A DNA stretch of 64,000 bases from Pelomonas aquatica. Lineage in GTDB: Bacteria > Pseudomonadota > Gammaproteobacteria > Burkholderiales > Burkholderiaceae_C. The notes beneath the pieces are model-generated. The model was not told where the DNA came from and ran no database searches. It worked only from the letters and a program-made list of their open reading frames with translations. The translations under genes were made by a program, and so were the position numbers. Within the stretch, counting starts at the first letter, position 1. The number at the start of each line of letters is the position of its first letter. Positions 51,016 to 61,171 of this stretch are shown here, piece by piece. Location of the stretch: assembly GCF_026712205.1 (NCBI RefSeq), contig NZ_JAPPUW010000007.1:124001-188000 (forward strand), written 5' to 3'.

Positions 51016-52923
51016 ATGATTGCCATCCAACTCCCCGACGGCTCGCGCCGTGAGTTCCCCGCGCCGCTGTCCGTCGGCGACGTCGCCGCCAGCATCGGCG
51101 CCGGCCTGGCCAAGGCCGCCCTCGGCGGCAAGGTCGACGGCAAGGTCGTCGACCTCAGCCATGTCATAGCCCACGATGTCCAGCTCGCCATCGTCACCGA
51201 CAAGGACGCAGACGGCCTGGAACTGATCCGCCACTCGACGGCCCACCTGCTGGCCTATGCGGTCAAGGAGCTGTATCCCGACGCCCAGGTCACCATCGGC
51301 CCGGTCATCGAGAACGGCTTCTATTACGACTTCTCGTACAAGCGCCCCTTCACGCCCGAGGACCTGGCCGCCATCGAGGCCAAGATGACGGAACTGGCCA
51401 GGAAGGACGAGAAGGTCGTGCGCCGCGTGCTGCCGCGCGACGAGGCCGTCGCCCATTTCAAGGCCCTGGGCGAGAACTACAAGGCCGAGATCATCGGCAG
51501 CATCCCGGCCGACCAGGACGTGTCGCTCTACGCCGAAGGCAGGTTCGAGGACCTCTGCCGCGGCCCCCATGTGCCGTCCACGGGCAAGCTCAAGCACTTC
51601 AAGCTGATGAAGGTGGCCGGCGCCTACTGGCGCGGCGACCACCGCAACGAGATGCTGCAGCGCGTCTACGGCACGGCCTGGGCCACGAAGGACGACCTGC
51701 AGAAATACCTGACGATGCTGGAGGAGGCCGAGAAGCGCGACCACCGCAGGCTCGGCAAGGAACTGGACCTCTTCCACATGGAAGAAGCGTCGCCGGGCAC
51801 GGTGTTCTGGCACCCCAAGGGCTGGGCACTGTGGCAGCAGGTGGAGCAGTACATGCGCCGCATCTACCAGGACAACGGCTACCAGGAGGTCAAGGGTCCG
51901 CAAATCGTTGACCGCTCGCTGTGGGAGAAGTCCGGCCACTGGGAAAAGTACCGCGAGGCCATGTTCACGACGGAGAGCGAGAAGCGCGAATACGCGCTCA
52001 AGCCGATGAACTGCCCGGGCCACATCCTGATCTTCAAGCAGGGCGTGAAGAGCTATCGCGACCTGCCGCTTCGCTATGGCGAATTCGGCCAGTGCCACCG
52101 CAATGAGCCTTCGGGCGGCCTGCACGGCATCATGCGCGTGCGCGCCTTCACGCAGGACGACGGCCACATCTTCTGCACGGAAGACCAGATCCTGCCCGAG
52201 TGCGTGGCCTACACCGAACTGCTGCAGAAGGTCTACAAGGACTTCGGCTTCAGCGACATCCTCTACAAGGTCGCCACGCGACCGGACGCCCGCATCGGCT
52301 CCGATGAACTGTGGGACAAGGCCGAGCATGCACTGATGGAAAGTCTGCGCCGTGCGGGCGTCGAGTACGTCATCGCACCGGGCGACGGCGCCTTCTACGG
52401 CCCCAAGATCGAGTACACGTTGAAGGATGCCCTCGGCCGCGAATGGCAGTGCGGCACCATGCAGGTCGACTTCAACATGACGGTGCGCCTGGACGCCGAG
52501 TTCGTCGACGAGGACGGCCAGCACAAGAACCCCGTCATGCTGCACCGCGCCATCGTCGGCAGCCTGGAGCGTTTCATCGGCATCCTGATCGAACAGCACG
52601 CCGGCGCGCTGCCCGTCTGGCTGGCGCCGACGCAGGTCGTCGTGGCCAATATCACCGACGCGCAGGCCGATTACGTGGCGGAAATTGTGAAATCGCTGCA
52701 AAAACAAGGGCTTAGGGCCTCAGCCGATTTGCGCAACGAGAAGATCACCTATAAAATCCGCCAGCATTCCATGCAAAAGCTGCCGTACATCCTCGTCGTA
52801 GGCGACAAGGAAAAGGCGAATGGCAGCGTTGCGGTACGCGCCCGTGGCAACCAGGATCTCGGCGTGATGCCCCTGCAGGACTTCCTAAACAGGATCTCCG
52901 CAGACATCACCAACAAGGTCTGA
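51016..52923 (+). CDS. thrS: Threonyl-tRNA synthetase
   Basis: This 635-residue class II synthetase charges tRNA-Thr. It has an N-terminal TGS domain ([25 protein letters not shown]), an editing domain ([19 protein letters not shown]), the catalytic core with [10 protein letters not shown] (zinc Cys), [30 protein letters not shown], and a C-terminal anticodon-binding domain ([14 protein letters not shown]). Length and order match the family. Its transcript begins with a Thr-rich leader peptide and terminator, so supply of charged tRNA-Thr probably controls it. Confidence 0.98.
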   Translation: MIAIQLPDGSRREFPAPLSVGDVAASIGAGLAKAALGGKVDGKVVDLSHVIAHDVQLAIVTDKDADGLELIRHSTAHLLAYAVKELYPDAQVTIGPVIENGFYYDFSYKRPFTPEDLAAIEAKMTELARKDEKVVRRVLPRDEAVAHFKALGENYKAEIIGSIPADQDVSLYAEGRFEDLCRGPHVPSTGKLKHFKLMKVAGAYWRGDHRNEMLQRVYGTAWATKDDLQKYLTMLEEAEKRDHRRLGKELDLFHMEEASPGTVFWHPKGWALWQQVEQYMRRIYQDNGYQEVKGPQIVDRSLWEKSGHWEKYREAMFTTESEKREYALKPMNCPGHILIFKQGVKSYRDLPLRYGEFGQCHRNEPSGGLHGIMRVRAFTQDDGHIFCTEDQILPECVAYTELLQKVYKDFGFSDILYKVATRPDARIGSDELWDKAEHALMESLRRAGVEYVIAPGDGAFYGPKIEYTLKDALGREWQCGTMQVDFNMTVRLDAEFVDEDGQHKNPVMLHRAIVGSLERFIGILIEQHAGALPVWLAPTQVVVANITDAQADYVAEIVKSLQKQGLRASADLRNEKITYKIRQHSMQKLPYILVVGDKEKANGSVAVRARGNQDLGVMPLQDFLNRISADITNKV

Positions 52924-52954
52924 AAGAGCCGTCCGGGCGCTATTTGTTTTGTTT

Positions 52955-52975
52955 GGGCCCCTCGCCTTGGGGCCC
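52955..52975 (+). promoter_or_regulatory. Hairpin upstream of infC
   Basis: GGGCCCC/GGGGCCC (52955-52961 and 52969-52975) with a 7-base loop lies five bases before the infC ribosome-binding site. There is no T-run, so it is not a terminator. It may affect RNA processing or infC translation. Confidence 0.4.
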
Positions 52976-52992
52976 GTTGAAAGGTCCACACC

Positions 52993-53538
52993 ATCGCTAC
53001 GTTTGCCGACCGTCGCGCGATTCCGGAGCGCAAGCACCGCCTGAACCGCGAAATCATGGCTCCCGAAGTCCGTCTGAACGGCCCCGAGAATGAACCCATC
53101 GGTGTCGTCAGCATCCAGGAAGCCCTGCGTATGGCGGGCGAACTGGATGTGGATCTGGTCGAGATCTCTGCCACCGCCAACCCGCCGGTCTGCCGGCTGA
53201 TGGACTATGGCAAGTTCAAGTACCAGGAGCAAAAGCGCGCCGCCGAAGCCAAGGCCAAGCAGAAGATCATCGAAATCAAGGAAGTCAAGTTCCGCCCGGG
53301 CACGGACGAAGGCGACTACCAGATCAAGATGCGCAATCTGCGCCGCTTCATCGCCGAAGACGGTGACAAGGGCAAGGTGACGCTGCGCTACCGGGGCCGT
53401 GAGATCACCCACCAGGACATCGGCATGCGCCTGCTGGAGCGGATCCGGGATGAGTTGGCCGACGTGGCGATCGTCGAGAACATGCCGAAGCTCGAAGGTC
53501 GGCAGATGATCATGGTCCTGGCGCCGAAAAAGCGCTGA
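52993..53538 (+). CDS. infC: Translation initiation factor IF-3, ATC start
   Basis: IF-3 binds the 30S subunit and checks start codons. The reading frame opens at ATC (52993), giving [20 protein letters not shown] before the first in-frame ATG at 53056. AAGG lies eight bases upstream. With this start it has 181 residues, the normal length. The N-domain ([24 protein letters not shown]) and C-domain ([21 protein letters not shown]) are complete. A rare AUU/AUC start is the known means by which IF-3 represses its own translation. Confidence 0.95.
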   Translation: MATFADRRAIPERKHRLNREIMAPEVRLNGPENEPIGVVSIQEALRMAGELDVDLVEISATANPPVCRLMDYGKFKYQEQKRAAEAKAKQKIIEIKEVKFRPGTDEGDYQIKMRNLRRFIAEDGDKGKVTLRYRGREITHQDIGMRLLERIRDELADVAIVENMPKLEGRQMIMVLAPKKR

Positions 53539-53570
53539 GACCAAAACAGGTTTGACAGGTCGGTTTGGTC
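53539..53570 (+). promoter_or_regulatory. Hairpin between infC and rpmI
   Basis: GACCAAA (53539-53545) and TTTGGTC (53564-53570) form a 7-bp stem around a loop holding the direct repeat ACAGGT. This region is where L20/L35 autoregulation acts in other bacteria. A link here is speculative. Confidence 0.35.
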
Positions 53571-53658
53571 GCCGGCCGGTCCACAAGTCTCCTGAGGCCA
53601 ACAAGCGTGACGGGCTCTCCGCCACCGCCCCAGGGACATACTTAAAAGGAGCATTCAC

Positions 53659-53862
53659 ATGCCCAAGATGAAGACCAAGAGCAGCGCGAAAAAGCGTTTT
53701 CGCGTTCGTCCGGGTGGCACCGTCAAGCGCGGTCAGGCGTTCAAGCGCCACATCCTGACCAAGAAGACCACGAAGAACAAGCGTCAGCTTCGCGGCGCCG
53801 TGACCGTGCACGAAACCAACATGGGTCACATCGCTCAGATGCTGCCCTTTGCTGGCCTGTAA
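53659..53862 (+). CDS. rpmI: 50S ribosomal protein L35
   Basis: This 67-residue basic protein begins [20 protein letters not shown] and has [18 protein letters not shown], both diagnostic of L35. AAAAGGAG precedes the start. It belongs to the infC-rpmI-rplT block. Confidence 0.98.
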   Translation: MPKMKTKSSAKKRFRVRPGGTVKRGQAFKRHILTKKTTKNKRQLRGAVTVHETNMGHIAQMLPFAGL

Positions 53863-53888
53863 TCCACTAACGACTCAAGGAGAAACAC

Positions 53889-54245
53889 ATGCCTCGCGTC
53901 AAACGTGGTGTTACCGCTCGCGCCCGTCACAAGAAGGTCCTGGCCCTGGCCAAGGGCTTCCGCGGTCGTCGTAAGAACGTCTTCCGCATCGCCAAGCAGG
54001 CGGTGATGAAGGCGGGCCAATACGCCTACCGTGACCGCCGCACCAAGAAGCGCGTCTTCCGTCAGCTGTGGATCGCCCGTATCAATGCCGCCTCGCGTGG
54101 CCTGGGCCTGTCCTACAGCAAGTTCGTGGCGGGCCTGAAGAAGGCCCAGATCGAGATCGACCGCAAGGTCCTCGCCGATCTGGCCGTCAACGACCCGGCT
54201 GGTTTTGCCAGCATCTTCGCCAAGGTGAAGGCCGCGCTCGCCTGA
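53889..54245 (+). CDS. rplT: 50S ribosomal protein L20
   Basis: This 118-residue basic protein begins [20 protein letters not shown] and continues [30 protein letters not shown], diagnostic of L20, needed early in 50S assembly and often a translational repressor of its own operon. AAGGAG lies just upstream. A strong terminator follows. Confidence 0.98.
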   Translation: MPRVKRGVTARARHKKVLALAKGFRGRRKNVFRIAKQAVMKAGQYAYRDRRTKKRVFRQLWIARINAASRGLGLSYSKFVAGLKKAQIEIDRKVLADLAVNDPAGFASIFAKVKAALA

Positions 54246-54286
54246 TTGCGACCCGCCTCGACTTGCGTCGAGGCACGCAACCTTTT

Positions 54287-54323
54287 GAGGGCCGGCCCAT
54301 CGGGTCGGCCCTCTTTTATTTTT
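54287..54323 (+). terminator. Terminator between rplT and pheS
   Basis: A 12-bp stem (54287-54298 with 54302-54313, one G-T pair) with a 3-base loop is followed by TTTTATTTTT. It ends nine bases before the pheS start, so pheS is either read through or served by a promoter overlapping it. Confidence 0.9.
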
Positions 54324-54331
54324 GAATTCGA

Positions 54332-55387
54332 ATGTCTGATCTCGACGCCCTTCTGGCCGCCGCGCAAGCTGACTTTGCCGCCGCCCCAACGCCCGCCGAA
54401 CTGGAAAACGCCAAGGCCCGCTTCCTCGGCAAGTCCGGCCGCGTGACCGAGCTGATGAAGGGCCTGGGCGCCCTCAGCATCGAGGAGAAGAAGACCCGCG
54501 GCGCCGAGATCAACCAGCTCAAGGTCGGCATCGAAGCCGCCCTCACCGCCCGCCGCGACGCGCTGGCCGCCGCCGAGCTCGAGAAGCAGCTCAAGGCCGA
54601 GGCCCTGGACGTGACCCTGCCCGGCCGCCAGCGCGGCACCGGCGGCCTGCACCCGATCACGCGAGCAATGGAGCGCATCGAGGCCATCTTCGGTTCCATG
54701 GGTTTCGACGTCGCCGACGGCCCCGAGATCGAGACCGACTGGTATAGCTTCTCGGCGCTGAACAACCCCGAGAACCATCCCGCCCGCTCGATGCAGGACA
54801 CCTTCTACGTCGACATGAAGGACGAGAACGGGTCGTGGCTCAATCTGCGCCCGCACACCAGCCCGATGCAGATCCGCTACGCGCAGGCCCATGCCAAGCG
54901 CTACGCCGGCCAGGCCACGACGCCCGAAGGGATGCCAGAAATACGCGTCATCGCGCCGGGCCGCACCTACCGCGTCGACAGCGACGCAACCCATTCGCCG
55001 ATGTTCCACCAGGTCGAAGGCCTGTGGGTCGGCGAGAACATCTCGTTCAAGGATCTGAAGGCGGTCTACCTGAACTTCATCACCGCCTTCTTCGAGACCG
55101 ACCAGCTGCAGCTGCGCTTTCGCCCCAGCTACTTCCCGTTCACCGAGCCCAGCGCCGAGATCGACATCATGTTCGAGAGCGGCCCGCTGAAAGGCCGCTG
55201 GCTGGAGGTGTCCGGCTCCGGCCAGGTCCACCCGCAGGTCATCCGCAACATGGGCCTGGACCCCGAGCGCTACATCGGCTTCGCCTTCGGCTCCGGCATC
55301 GACCGCCTGGCCATGCTGCGCTATGGCGTCAACGACCTGCGCGCCTTCTTCGACGGCGACCTCCGCTTCCTGGCTCAGTTCAAGTAA
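54332..55387 (+). CDS. pheS: Phenylalanyl-tRNA synthetase alpha subunit
   Basis: This 351-residue class II subunit has an N-terminal coiled coil (about 1-90) and a catalytic core with [57 protein letters not shown] (motif 2/3 region) and the C-terminal [18 protein letters not shown]. It forms an alpha2-beta2 enzyme with PheT. Confidence 0.98.
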   Translation: MSDLDALLAAAQADFAAAPTPAELENAKARFLGKSGRVTELMKGLGALSIEEKKTRGAEINQLKVGIEAALTARRDALAAAELEKQLKAEALDVTLPGRQRGTGGLHPITRAMERIEAIFGSMGFDVADGPEIETDWYSFSALNNPENHPARSMQDTFYVDMKDENGSWLNLRPHTSPMQIRYAQAHAKRYAGQATTPEGMPEIRVIAPGRTYRVDSDATHSPMFHQVEGLWVGENISFKDLKAVYLNFITAFFETDQLQLRFRPSYFPFTEPSAEIDIMFESGPLKGRWLEVSGSGQVHPQVIRNMGLDPERYIGFAFGSGIDRLAMLRYGVNDLRAFFDGDLRFLAQFK

Positions 55388-55397
55388 ACAGCACGTT

Positions 55398-57827
55398 ATG
55401 CAATTCCCCGAGTCCTGGCTGCGCGAGTTCTGCAATCCGCCGCTGTCCACTGAAAAACTGGCCGAACTGCTGACCATGTCCGGCATGGAGGTCGAAGAGC
55501 TGCGCCCCGTCGCGCCGCCCTTCCACGGCATCGTCGTCGCCGAGATCCTCGAAGCCGAACAACACCCCAACGCCGACAAGCTGCGCGTCTGCAAGGTCAA
55601 CGCTGGCGGCGCAGGGCCCCTGCAAATTGTCTGCGGCGCGCCCAATGCCCGTGCGGGCATCAAGGTGCCGCTGGCCACCGTGGGCGCCGAACTGCCCACC
55701 GACGACCCGGCCAAGCCCTTCAAGATCGGCGTCGGCAAGCTGCGCGGCGTCGAGAGCTTCGGCATGCTGTGCTCCGCCCGAGAGCTCAAGCTCAGCGAAG
55801 ACCACGGCGGCCTGCTGGAGCTGGCTGCGGACGCCGTCGTCGGCGAAGACATCCGCAAGCACCTCGCCCTCGACGACACGCTGTTCACGCTGAAGCTGAC
55901 GCCCAATCTGGGCCATGGCCTGAGCGTGTTCGGCGTTGCCCGCGAAGTGGCCGCCCTGACCGGCGCACCGCTGCTCAAGGCCGAGTTCCCAGCCATCAAG
56001 CCGACGACCGACGACAAGCTGCCCATCCGCATCGAGGCCACCGACCTCTGTGGCCGTTTCTCGGGCCGCGTTGTCAAGGGCATTGACACCCAGGCCAAGA
56101 CGCCCGCCTGGATGATCCAGCGCCTGGAGCGCTGCGGCCAGCGCTCGGTGACGGCCCTGGTCGACATCTCGAACTACGTGATGTTCGAGTACGGCCGCCC
56201 GACCCACATCTTCGACCTCGACAAGATCAGCGGCGGGCTGGTCGTGCGCTGGGGCATGGCCGGCGAACAGCTCAAGCTGCTGAACGGCAACACCATCACC
56301 GTCGACGACAAGGTCGGCGTCATCGCCGATGCGCGCGAGGTCGAGTCCCTCGCCGGCATCATGGGCGGCGACCACACCGCCGTGTCCGACGACACGAAGA
56401 ACGTCTACGTCGAGGCCGCCTTCTGGTGGCCCGAAGCCGTCATGGGCCGCGGCCGCCGCTACAACTTCTCGACCGACGCCGGCCACCGCTTCGAACGCGG
56501 CGTCGACCCGGCCCAGACCGTCGAGCACATCGAGCGCATCACCCGGCTCATCATCGACATCTGCGGCACGGCGGACACGAAGGTCGGCCCGATGGACGAC
56601 CAGTCGCCCAACGTGCCCATGCGCAAGCCCGTGGCGCTGCGCGTGGCCCGCGCCGCCAAGGTCATCGGCATGCCGATCACACAGGCCGACTGCGAGAGCG
56701 TCTTCACGCGCCTGGGCCTGCCATTCACCGCTGCTGACGGCGTCATCACGGTGACCCCGCCGAGCTGGCGCTTCGACTTCCTGATCGAGGAAGACCTCAT
56801 CGAGGAAGTCATCCGCGTGCTGGGCTACCCGACGCTGCCGTCCACCGCGCCGCTGGCGCCCATCGTCGGCCGCACGGGCTCGGAATCGCGCCAGGCCAAG
56901 CACGCGCTGCGTCGCGCCGTCGCCGCACGCGACTACTTCGAAACGATCAACTTCAGCTTCGTCGAGGAGCGCTGGGAGCGCGAGCTCGCCGGCGTCACCG
57001 ACCCGATCAAGCTGCTGAACCCCATCGCCGCGCCGCTGTCGGTGATGCGCACCAGCCTGATCGGCAGCCTCGTGCAGGTGCTGCGCCACAACCAGACCCG
57101 CCGCGCGACGCGCGTGCGCGTGTTCGAGCTGGGCCGCGTGTTCAGGCGCGATGCGGCCGTCGCCAACGGCCCGCTCAGCGTGGCCGGCATCGAGCAGCCG
57201 CTGCGCCTGGGCGGCCTGGCCTGGGGCCCGGCCGAGCAGCAGCAGTGGAGCCAGCGCGACCGCGCCGTCGACTTCTTCGATGTCAAGGGCGACCTCGAAG
57301 CACTGTTCGTGCCGCAGACGCTGACCTTCGAAGCCGCCGAGCATCCCGCCCTGCACCCGGGCCGCAGCGCGCGCTTGAGCCTGAACGGCATCGTCATCGG
57401 CGTCGTCGGCGAACTGCACCCGCGCTGGCGCCAGGCCTACGAGATCAGCGGCGACGCGCCCGTCGTGTTCGAGCTGGACCTCGATGCCGCGCTGGCCCGC
57501 AGGCTGCCGCAGGGCCAGCCGCTGCCGCGCCAGCAGGCCGTGCAGCGCGACCTGGCGCTGGTCGTGAAGGACAGCGTCAGCCACGACGCGCTGATGGCCG
57601 CCATCACGGCCGCCGGCGGCGCGCTGCTGCGCTCGGCCCGGCTGTTCGACGTCTTCAAGCCCGCGGCCGGCAGCAGCACCGACCTGCAGGCCGATGAGCG
57701 CAGCCTGGCCGTGCGCCTGGAACTGCTCGACGACGAGGCCACGTTGACCGAGGAGCGCATCGATGCGGCCATTGCCGCCATCGTCGCCGCCGTCGGCCAG
57801 CAGCTTGGAGGCCGCCTGCGCGGCTGA
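55398..57827 (+). CDS. pheT: Phenylalanyl-tRNA synthetase beta subunit
   Basis: This 809-residue subunit starts [11 protein letters not shown]. It has a tRNA-binding domain ([21 protein letters not shown]), B3/B4 editing region ([19 protein letters not shown]), B5, a catalytic-like core ([19 protein letters not shown]) and a C-terminal FDX-ACB domain ([21 protein letters not shown]). It lies ten bases after pheS. Confidence 0.98.
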   Translation: MQFPESWLREFCNPPLSTEKLAELLTMSGMEVEELRPVAPPFHGIVVAEILEAEQHPNADKLRVCKVNAGGAGPLQIVCGAPNARAGIKVPLATVGAELPTDDPAKPFKIGVGKLRGVESFGMLCSARELKLSEDHGGLLELAADAVVGEDIRKHLALDDTLFTLKLTPNLGHGLSVFGVAREVAALTGAPLLKAEFPAIKPTTDDKLPIRIEATDLCGRFSGRVVKGIDTQAKTPAWMIQRLERCGQRSVTALVDISNYVMFEYGRPTHIFDLDKISGGLVVRWGMAGEQLKLLNGNTITVDDKVGVIADAREVESLAGIMGGDHTAVSDDTKNVYVEAAFWWPEAVMGRGRRYNFSTDAGHRFERGVDPAQTVEHIERITRLIIDICGTADTKVGPMDDQSPNVPMRKPVALRVARAAKVIGMPITQADCESVFTRLGLPFTAADGVITVTPPSWRFDFLIEEDLIEEVIRVLGYPTLPSTAPLAPIVGRTGSESRQAKHALRRAVAARDYFETINFSFVEERWERELAGVTDPIKLLNPIAAPLSVMRTSLIGSLVQVLRHNQTRRATRVRVFELGRVFRRDAAVANGPLSVAGIEQPLRLGGLAWGPAEQQQWSQRDRAVDFFDVKGDLEALFVPQTLTFEAAEHPALHPGRSARLSLNGIVIGVVGELHPRWRQAYEISGDAPVVFELDLDAALARRLPQGQPLPRQQAVQRDLALVVKDSVSHDALMAAITAAGGALLRSARLFDVFKPAAGSSTDLQADERSLAVRLELLDDEATLTEERIDAAIAAIVAAVGQQLGGRLRG

Positions 57828-57844
57828 CCGGAGAACGAGAACCC

Positions 57845-58213
57845 ATGGACGCCCACGACACCAAGAAGGACGCGGCCGCCGTCGTCATCGGCAGCCTCGA
57901 AACACCCACGCTGACCAAGGCCGAGCTGGCCGAACTGCTGTTCGACAAGCTGGGCCTGAACAAGCGCGAGTCCAAGGACATGGTCGAAGCCTTCTTCGAC
58001 ATCCTGCATGACAGCCTCGTGAAGGGCCAGGACGTGAAGCTCTCCGGCTTCGGCAACTTCAATATCCGCCGCAAGGCGCCGCGCCCGGGCCGCAACCCGC
58101 GCACCGGCGAGTCCATCCCCATCAAGGCCAGAAACGTCGTGACTTTTCACGCCAGCCACAAACTCAAGGGGTTGGTGCAAGGCGACGCGCCGGCCGGGGA
58201 AGACTTCGAGTAG
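57845..58213 (+). CDS. ihfA: Integration host factor alpha subunit
   Basis: This 122-residue DNA-bending protein has the core [57 protein letters not shown] and [17 protein letters not shown]. An N-terminal extension of about 22 residues and a short acidic tail make it longer than the roughly 100-residue E. coli protein. It lies 17 bases after pheT, the usual place. Confidence 0.95.
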   Translation: MDAHDTKKDAAAVVIGSLETPTLTKAELAELLFDKLGLNKRESKDMVEAFFDILHDSLVKGQDVKLSGFGNFNIRRKAPRPGRNPRTGESIPIKARNVVTFHASHKLKGLVQGDAPAGEDFE

Positions 58214-58248
58214 AGTCTGCCTTCCCCTCGCGAACCTGTTGATTTGCA

Positions 58249-58773
58249 ATGGAAAAGGCGCTTCCCGCCATCCCCGCCAAACGCTACTTCACCATCGGTG
58301 AGGTCAGTGATCTTTGCGGCGTGAAGCCTTATGTGCTGCGCTACTGGGAGCAGGAGTTCACCCAGCTCAAGCCCATGAAGCGGCGCGGCAACCGGCGCTA
58401 TTACCAGCACCACGAGGTGCTGCTGATCCGCCGCATCCGCGACCTGCTCTACGACCAGGGCTTCACGATCAGCGGCGCGCGCAACCAGCTCAGTGAAGGT
58501 CTGCCGCCCGCCGCGGCGCAGAACTTCCGCGACGAGGCCGAAGCCGCCCAGGCCCTCGAAGCCATGGACGACGACGCGCTGGACACCGATGACGATCTCG
58601 ACGCGCCCCCCGAACTGGCCCATGCACCGGCGGCACGCCTCGTGGCATCGCACGCCCAGCCGCTGAAGGCCGCAGAGGCGTCGATCACGCTGCCGGTGCT
58701 GGCCGTCGAGCCGATCACGTCGCTGCAGCAGATCCGCGCCGAGTTGCTGGCGATCCGGGCCGGCCTGCTCTGA
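58249..58773 (+). CDS. MerR-family transcriptional regulator
   Basis: This 174-residue protein has an N-terminal MerR helix-turn-helix (YFTIGEVSDLCGVKPYVLRYWEQEF, RRGNRRYYQHHEVLLIRRIR) and an acidic, Ala-rich C-terminal half without metal-binding cysteines. The same regulator follows ihfA in many betaproteobacteria. The target is unknown. Confidence 0.92.
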   Translation: MEKALPAIPAKRYFTIGEVSDLCGVKPYVLRYWEQEFTQLKPMKRRGNRRYYQHHEVLLIRRIRDLLYDQGFTISGARNQLSEGLPPAAAQNFRDEAEAAQALEAMDDDALDTDDDLDAPPELAHAPAARLVASHAQPLKAAEASITLPVLAVEPITSLQQIRAELLAIRAGLL

Positions 58774-58793
58774 AAGATTGCCGATTTCGTAAA

Positions 58794-58821
58794 TTGACTC
58801 GGGAATCTTGGGTTATACTTT
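58794..58821 (+). promoter_or_regulatory. tRNA-Pro promoter
   Basis: A near-consensus TTGACT (58794-58799) is followed by TATACT (58814-58819) at a short 14-base spacing or TACTTT (58816-58821) at 16. The tRNA starts 10 bases later. Confidence 0.5.
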
Positions 58822-58830
58822 TGGGCTCAG

Positions 58831-58908
<78 letters not shown>

Positions 58909-58925
58909 AAAACAAGAAGAGAATC

Positions 58926-58959
58926 AACGGCTTAGCAGCTTCGGCAGCTAAGCCGTTTT
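58926..58959 (+). terminator. Terminator after tRNA-Pro
   Basis: AACGGCTTAGC (58926-58936) pairs with GCTAAGCCGTT (58947-58957). The inner GC/GC pair closes a TTCG tetraloop, and a T-run follows. Confidence 0.88.
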
Positions 58960-59418
58960 CCGTTGTGGCTCGCTTTTTCTCTCCAGGGGGATACCCAGGG
59001 GGATACCGGTGAGGAGCTGTCTCGGGATGTCGTGGGTCGTCGATGGACGCCACCGGCAACCGTTCCAGGCGGGACTTCAGTTCGATAGCGCAGTTGCGCT
59101 CACCCTCTGGACCTTCACCGCGTCGTTTCCAGCCCACTCGTAGACGGTTGGATCCGCGCCGGCAGTTGCGAAGATCGGACACCGGCGTCGTCATGAATCG
59201 CGGTAGGCGGCGGCGATCTTTCCCGCGACGTGGCGCCCCACGGAAGACGGTCGCGAGGCGAAGGTACGCATGTCACGCCCTCCTTTGACGAACGCTCAAC
59301 CCCCAGCATGGTGGCCTTTGCAGCGCACCTGCGCAGCAGGCTCTCACAATCCCGGCGCTCTAAACGGGGTCCTCGTGTCGAGGAATCAGTTGCTCAACCG
59401 CCCAAAGCGCGGCGCCAA
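58960..59418. other. Gap without a convincing gene, at the edge of a probable island
   Basis: The stretch holds a short tandem repeat, GGGGGATACC twice (58987-59007). Minus-strand frames here and across the antisense of the tRNA (such as [13 protein letters not shown]) are of the spurious type often called beside tRNA genes. No integrase catalytic motif and no copy of the tRNA 3' end were found by eye. Confidence 0.5.
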
Positions 59419-59847
59419 CTAGACCTTGAGCTTCATCCCGGCGACCTTGCTGGAACTCAGCAGGTCGCGAACGATGCCTGCAGAGGCTTCCAAGGTGGCC
59501 ACGCCGATATTGGCCGCGGTCGACACGATCCGGTATTGGCCGTTCGAAGCGCTGCGCTGGACTTCTGCCGCCACTTCTTCGTTGAAGGCGCGCTCACGCG
59601 CGCTGCCCGGCCGGTTGGTCACAGGCAATTGGCTGAAAGTGGACCGCTTGGTGTCAAGCTTGACCATGACCATCAACGGGGCGGTGCCACCCTTCTTGAT
59701 GGCACTCCGCACCTTAGGATCGATCTGCTTGGCGCTGACCGTCTTGGTTGGCGCTGACGTAGCGGCTGCCTTGGTACGCTTGCGCGCGACTGCCGTCCCG
59801 GTACCTGAGGTACCGGACAGGGCTGCCGCGGCGACGGTTTTAGGCAT
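59419..59847 (-). CDS. Small protein resembling a protease propeptide/inhibitor (I9-like fold)
   Basis: This 142-residue protein has a basic, Ala/Thr-rich first third (about 1-45). The following domain is ordered beta-alpha-beta-beta-alpha-beta: PLMVMVKLDTK, ERAFNEEVAAEVQRSA, YRIVSTAANIGVATLEA, GIVRDLLSSSKVAGMKLKV. That order and spacing resemble the inhibitor I9/subtilisin propeptide fold. It starts seven bases after the subtilisin-like protease gene, so a role as separate inhibitor, chaperone or immunity factor is plausible. The assignment rests on pattern, not on a profile match. Confidence 0.65.
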   Translation of the reverse strand: MPKTVAAAALSGTSGTGTAVARKRTKAAATSAPTKTVSAKQIDPKVRSAIKKGGTAPLMVMVKLDTKRSTFSQLPVTNRPGSARERAFNEEVAAEVQRSASNGQYRIVSTAANIGVATLEASAGIVRDLLSSSKVAGMKLKV

Positions 59848-59854
59848 ATGCCGA

Positions 59855-61171
59855 CTATACGGCAGCAAGCAGCGCACGACCATCCACGATGCCTGCGCCT
59901 CCCCGTGACACATCCCAGTCACTGGGGACCCGCGCGTGCTTCTTCAGCAGGTCCTTCAGCTGTGCTGGCGTGAGATCGGGGGCCCTCTCGCGCAACAGGG
60001 CAAGGACGCCAGCGACATGAGGCGCGGCCATCGATGTGCCGGTTGATACGGCAAAGTCCTCGCCCCGGCCTGCGGAGAGGATATTCATGCCCGGGGCGCA
60101 GACGTCCGGTCGCGCGTTTTTCTTAACTTTGCCGCTGCCGCTGAATGGGCAAACCCGGCCCTTTGCATCGACCGCACCAACCGCAATCACGCTTCCATAA
60201 TTGCCTGGGCTCGAAGACTTGTCGACACCGCCATTGCCTACGGCCGCGACCACGGCAATGTTCTGGTCGATCAACTCACCGATGATGCCAAGGTAAGAGT
60301 CGTTGTACTTCGAGTCGCCAAAGCTCAGGTTGAGCACGTGTGGTCGTTCACCGACGATCCAGTTCAGTGCATTGACGACGATCTGGTCTTGGTCGCCTTG
60401 TGAACGCACCCCGCCAGGAAAAATCTGAACGCTGACCAGCTTGGCCTTGGGCGCTATGCCCGCCTGAAAGCCGTCGACACCAGCGCCGACCAATGTGCCG
60501 GCCGTGTGGGTGCCGTGGTGCTCAGGATGGTCGTCACGAGGTCGAGCTCGCGAGATCCTGTTGCCGTCGGCGCCGAAGGCGGCGTATCGCAGACGCTTGC
60601 CGCTGCGCAGTTCAGCAAAGATCGGATGACTGGCATTGATGCCGGTGTCGAAGTGCCCGATCGTCGTGCCCGCACCCCAGAGATCAGCGTCCCAGAACTT
60701 TGGAATCCCGATCCGCAGCAGCGATTTGGCAGGCCCGTCAATCAAGTCCGCGGGGGCCGCCACCCGGTACTGCATCGGAACGATCAATGGAAGAAAGTGC
60801 GGCATCGGGATCACCTTGCGCACACCGCCCACTTCGCTGATCTTCGACAGATCCGCTGGATCGATCGCCGCCATCACGGCACCAAGGTTTTCCAGCAGCA
60901 CACCGCCGCGCTCAATGTCGTTGCCATCCATGGAGAGCGGTTGAAGGCCGGCCGCACTTCTGCTTGACCGTGCTGACGGGTCGTGCAGCAGATCCTTGGC
61001 CTTGTGTCGCACTTCCTGGACTCGTTCGCTCAGCGTTCGGAGATTGGCGTCCAACGACAGCGGAACCGGTCCCTGCCTGGACGGTTTGTCCACCAGCACG
61101 AGCACACCTACGCGCTCGCCGCGCTCCGCAGCACGGGCAACGATGGGATCAATGGGTGCTGGCATGGTCAT
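59855..61171 (-). CDS. S8 subtilisin-like serine protease, cytoplasmic
   Basis: This 438-residue protease has a complete catalytic set: Asp175 in IGHFDTGI, His219 in HHGTHTAGT, Asn313 of the oxyanion hole in AVGNGG and Ser380 in STGTSMAAPHVAG. The region before it (about 18-122: RVGVLVLVD, a helix, GGVLLENLGAVMAAI, VRKVIPM) looks like a built-in propeptide domain. There is no signal peptide, so it should work inside the cell, unusual for subtilases. The start overlaps the nuclease stop by four bases (ATGA). Confidence 0.93.
   Translation of the reverse strand: MTMPAPIDPIVARAAERGERVGVLVLVDKPSRQGPVPLSLDANLRTLSERVQEVRHKAKDLLHDPSARSSRSAAGLQPLSMDGNDIERGGVLLENLGAVMAAIDPADLSKISEVGGVRKVIPMPHFLPLIVPMQYRVAAPADLIDGPAKSLLRIGIPKFWDADLWGAGTTIGHFDTGINASHPIFAELRSGKRLRYAAFGADGNRISRARPRDDHPEHHGTHTAGTLVGAGVDGFQAGIAPKAKLVSVQIFPGGVRSQGDQDQIVVNALNWIVGERPHVLNLSFGDSKYNDSYLGIIGELIDQNIAVVAAVGNGGVDKSSSPGNYGSVIAVGAVDAKGRVCPFSGSGKVKKNARPDVCAPGMNILSAGRGEDFAVSTGTSMAAPHVAGVLALLRERAPDLTPAQLKDLLKKHARVPSDWDVSRGGAGIVDGRALLAAV

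Noticed and set aside
53056-53538. IF-3 starting at the internal ATG
   Set aside because: It would remove the conserved N-terminal segment; the ATC at 52993 has a ribosome site and gives full length.
58987-59007. GGGGGATACC tandem repeat as an attachment site
   Set aside because: It does not match the tRNA 3' end and no second distant copy was found by eye.
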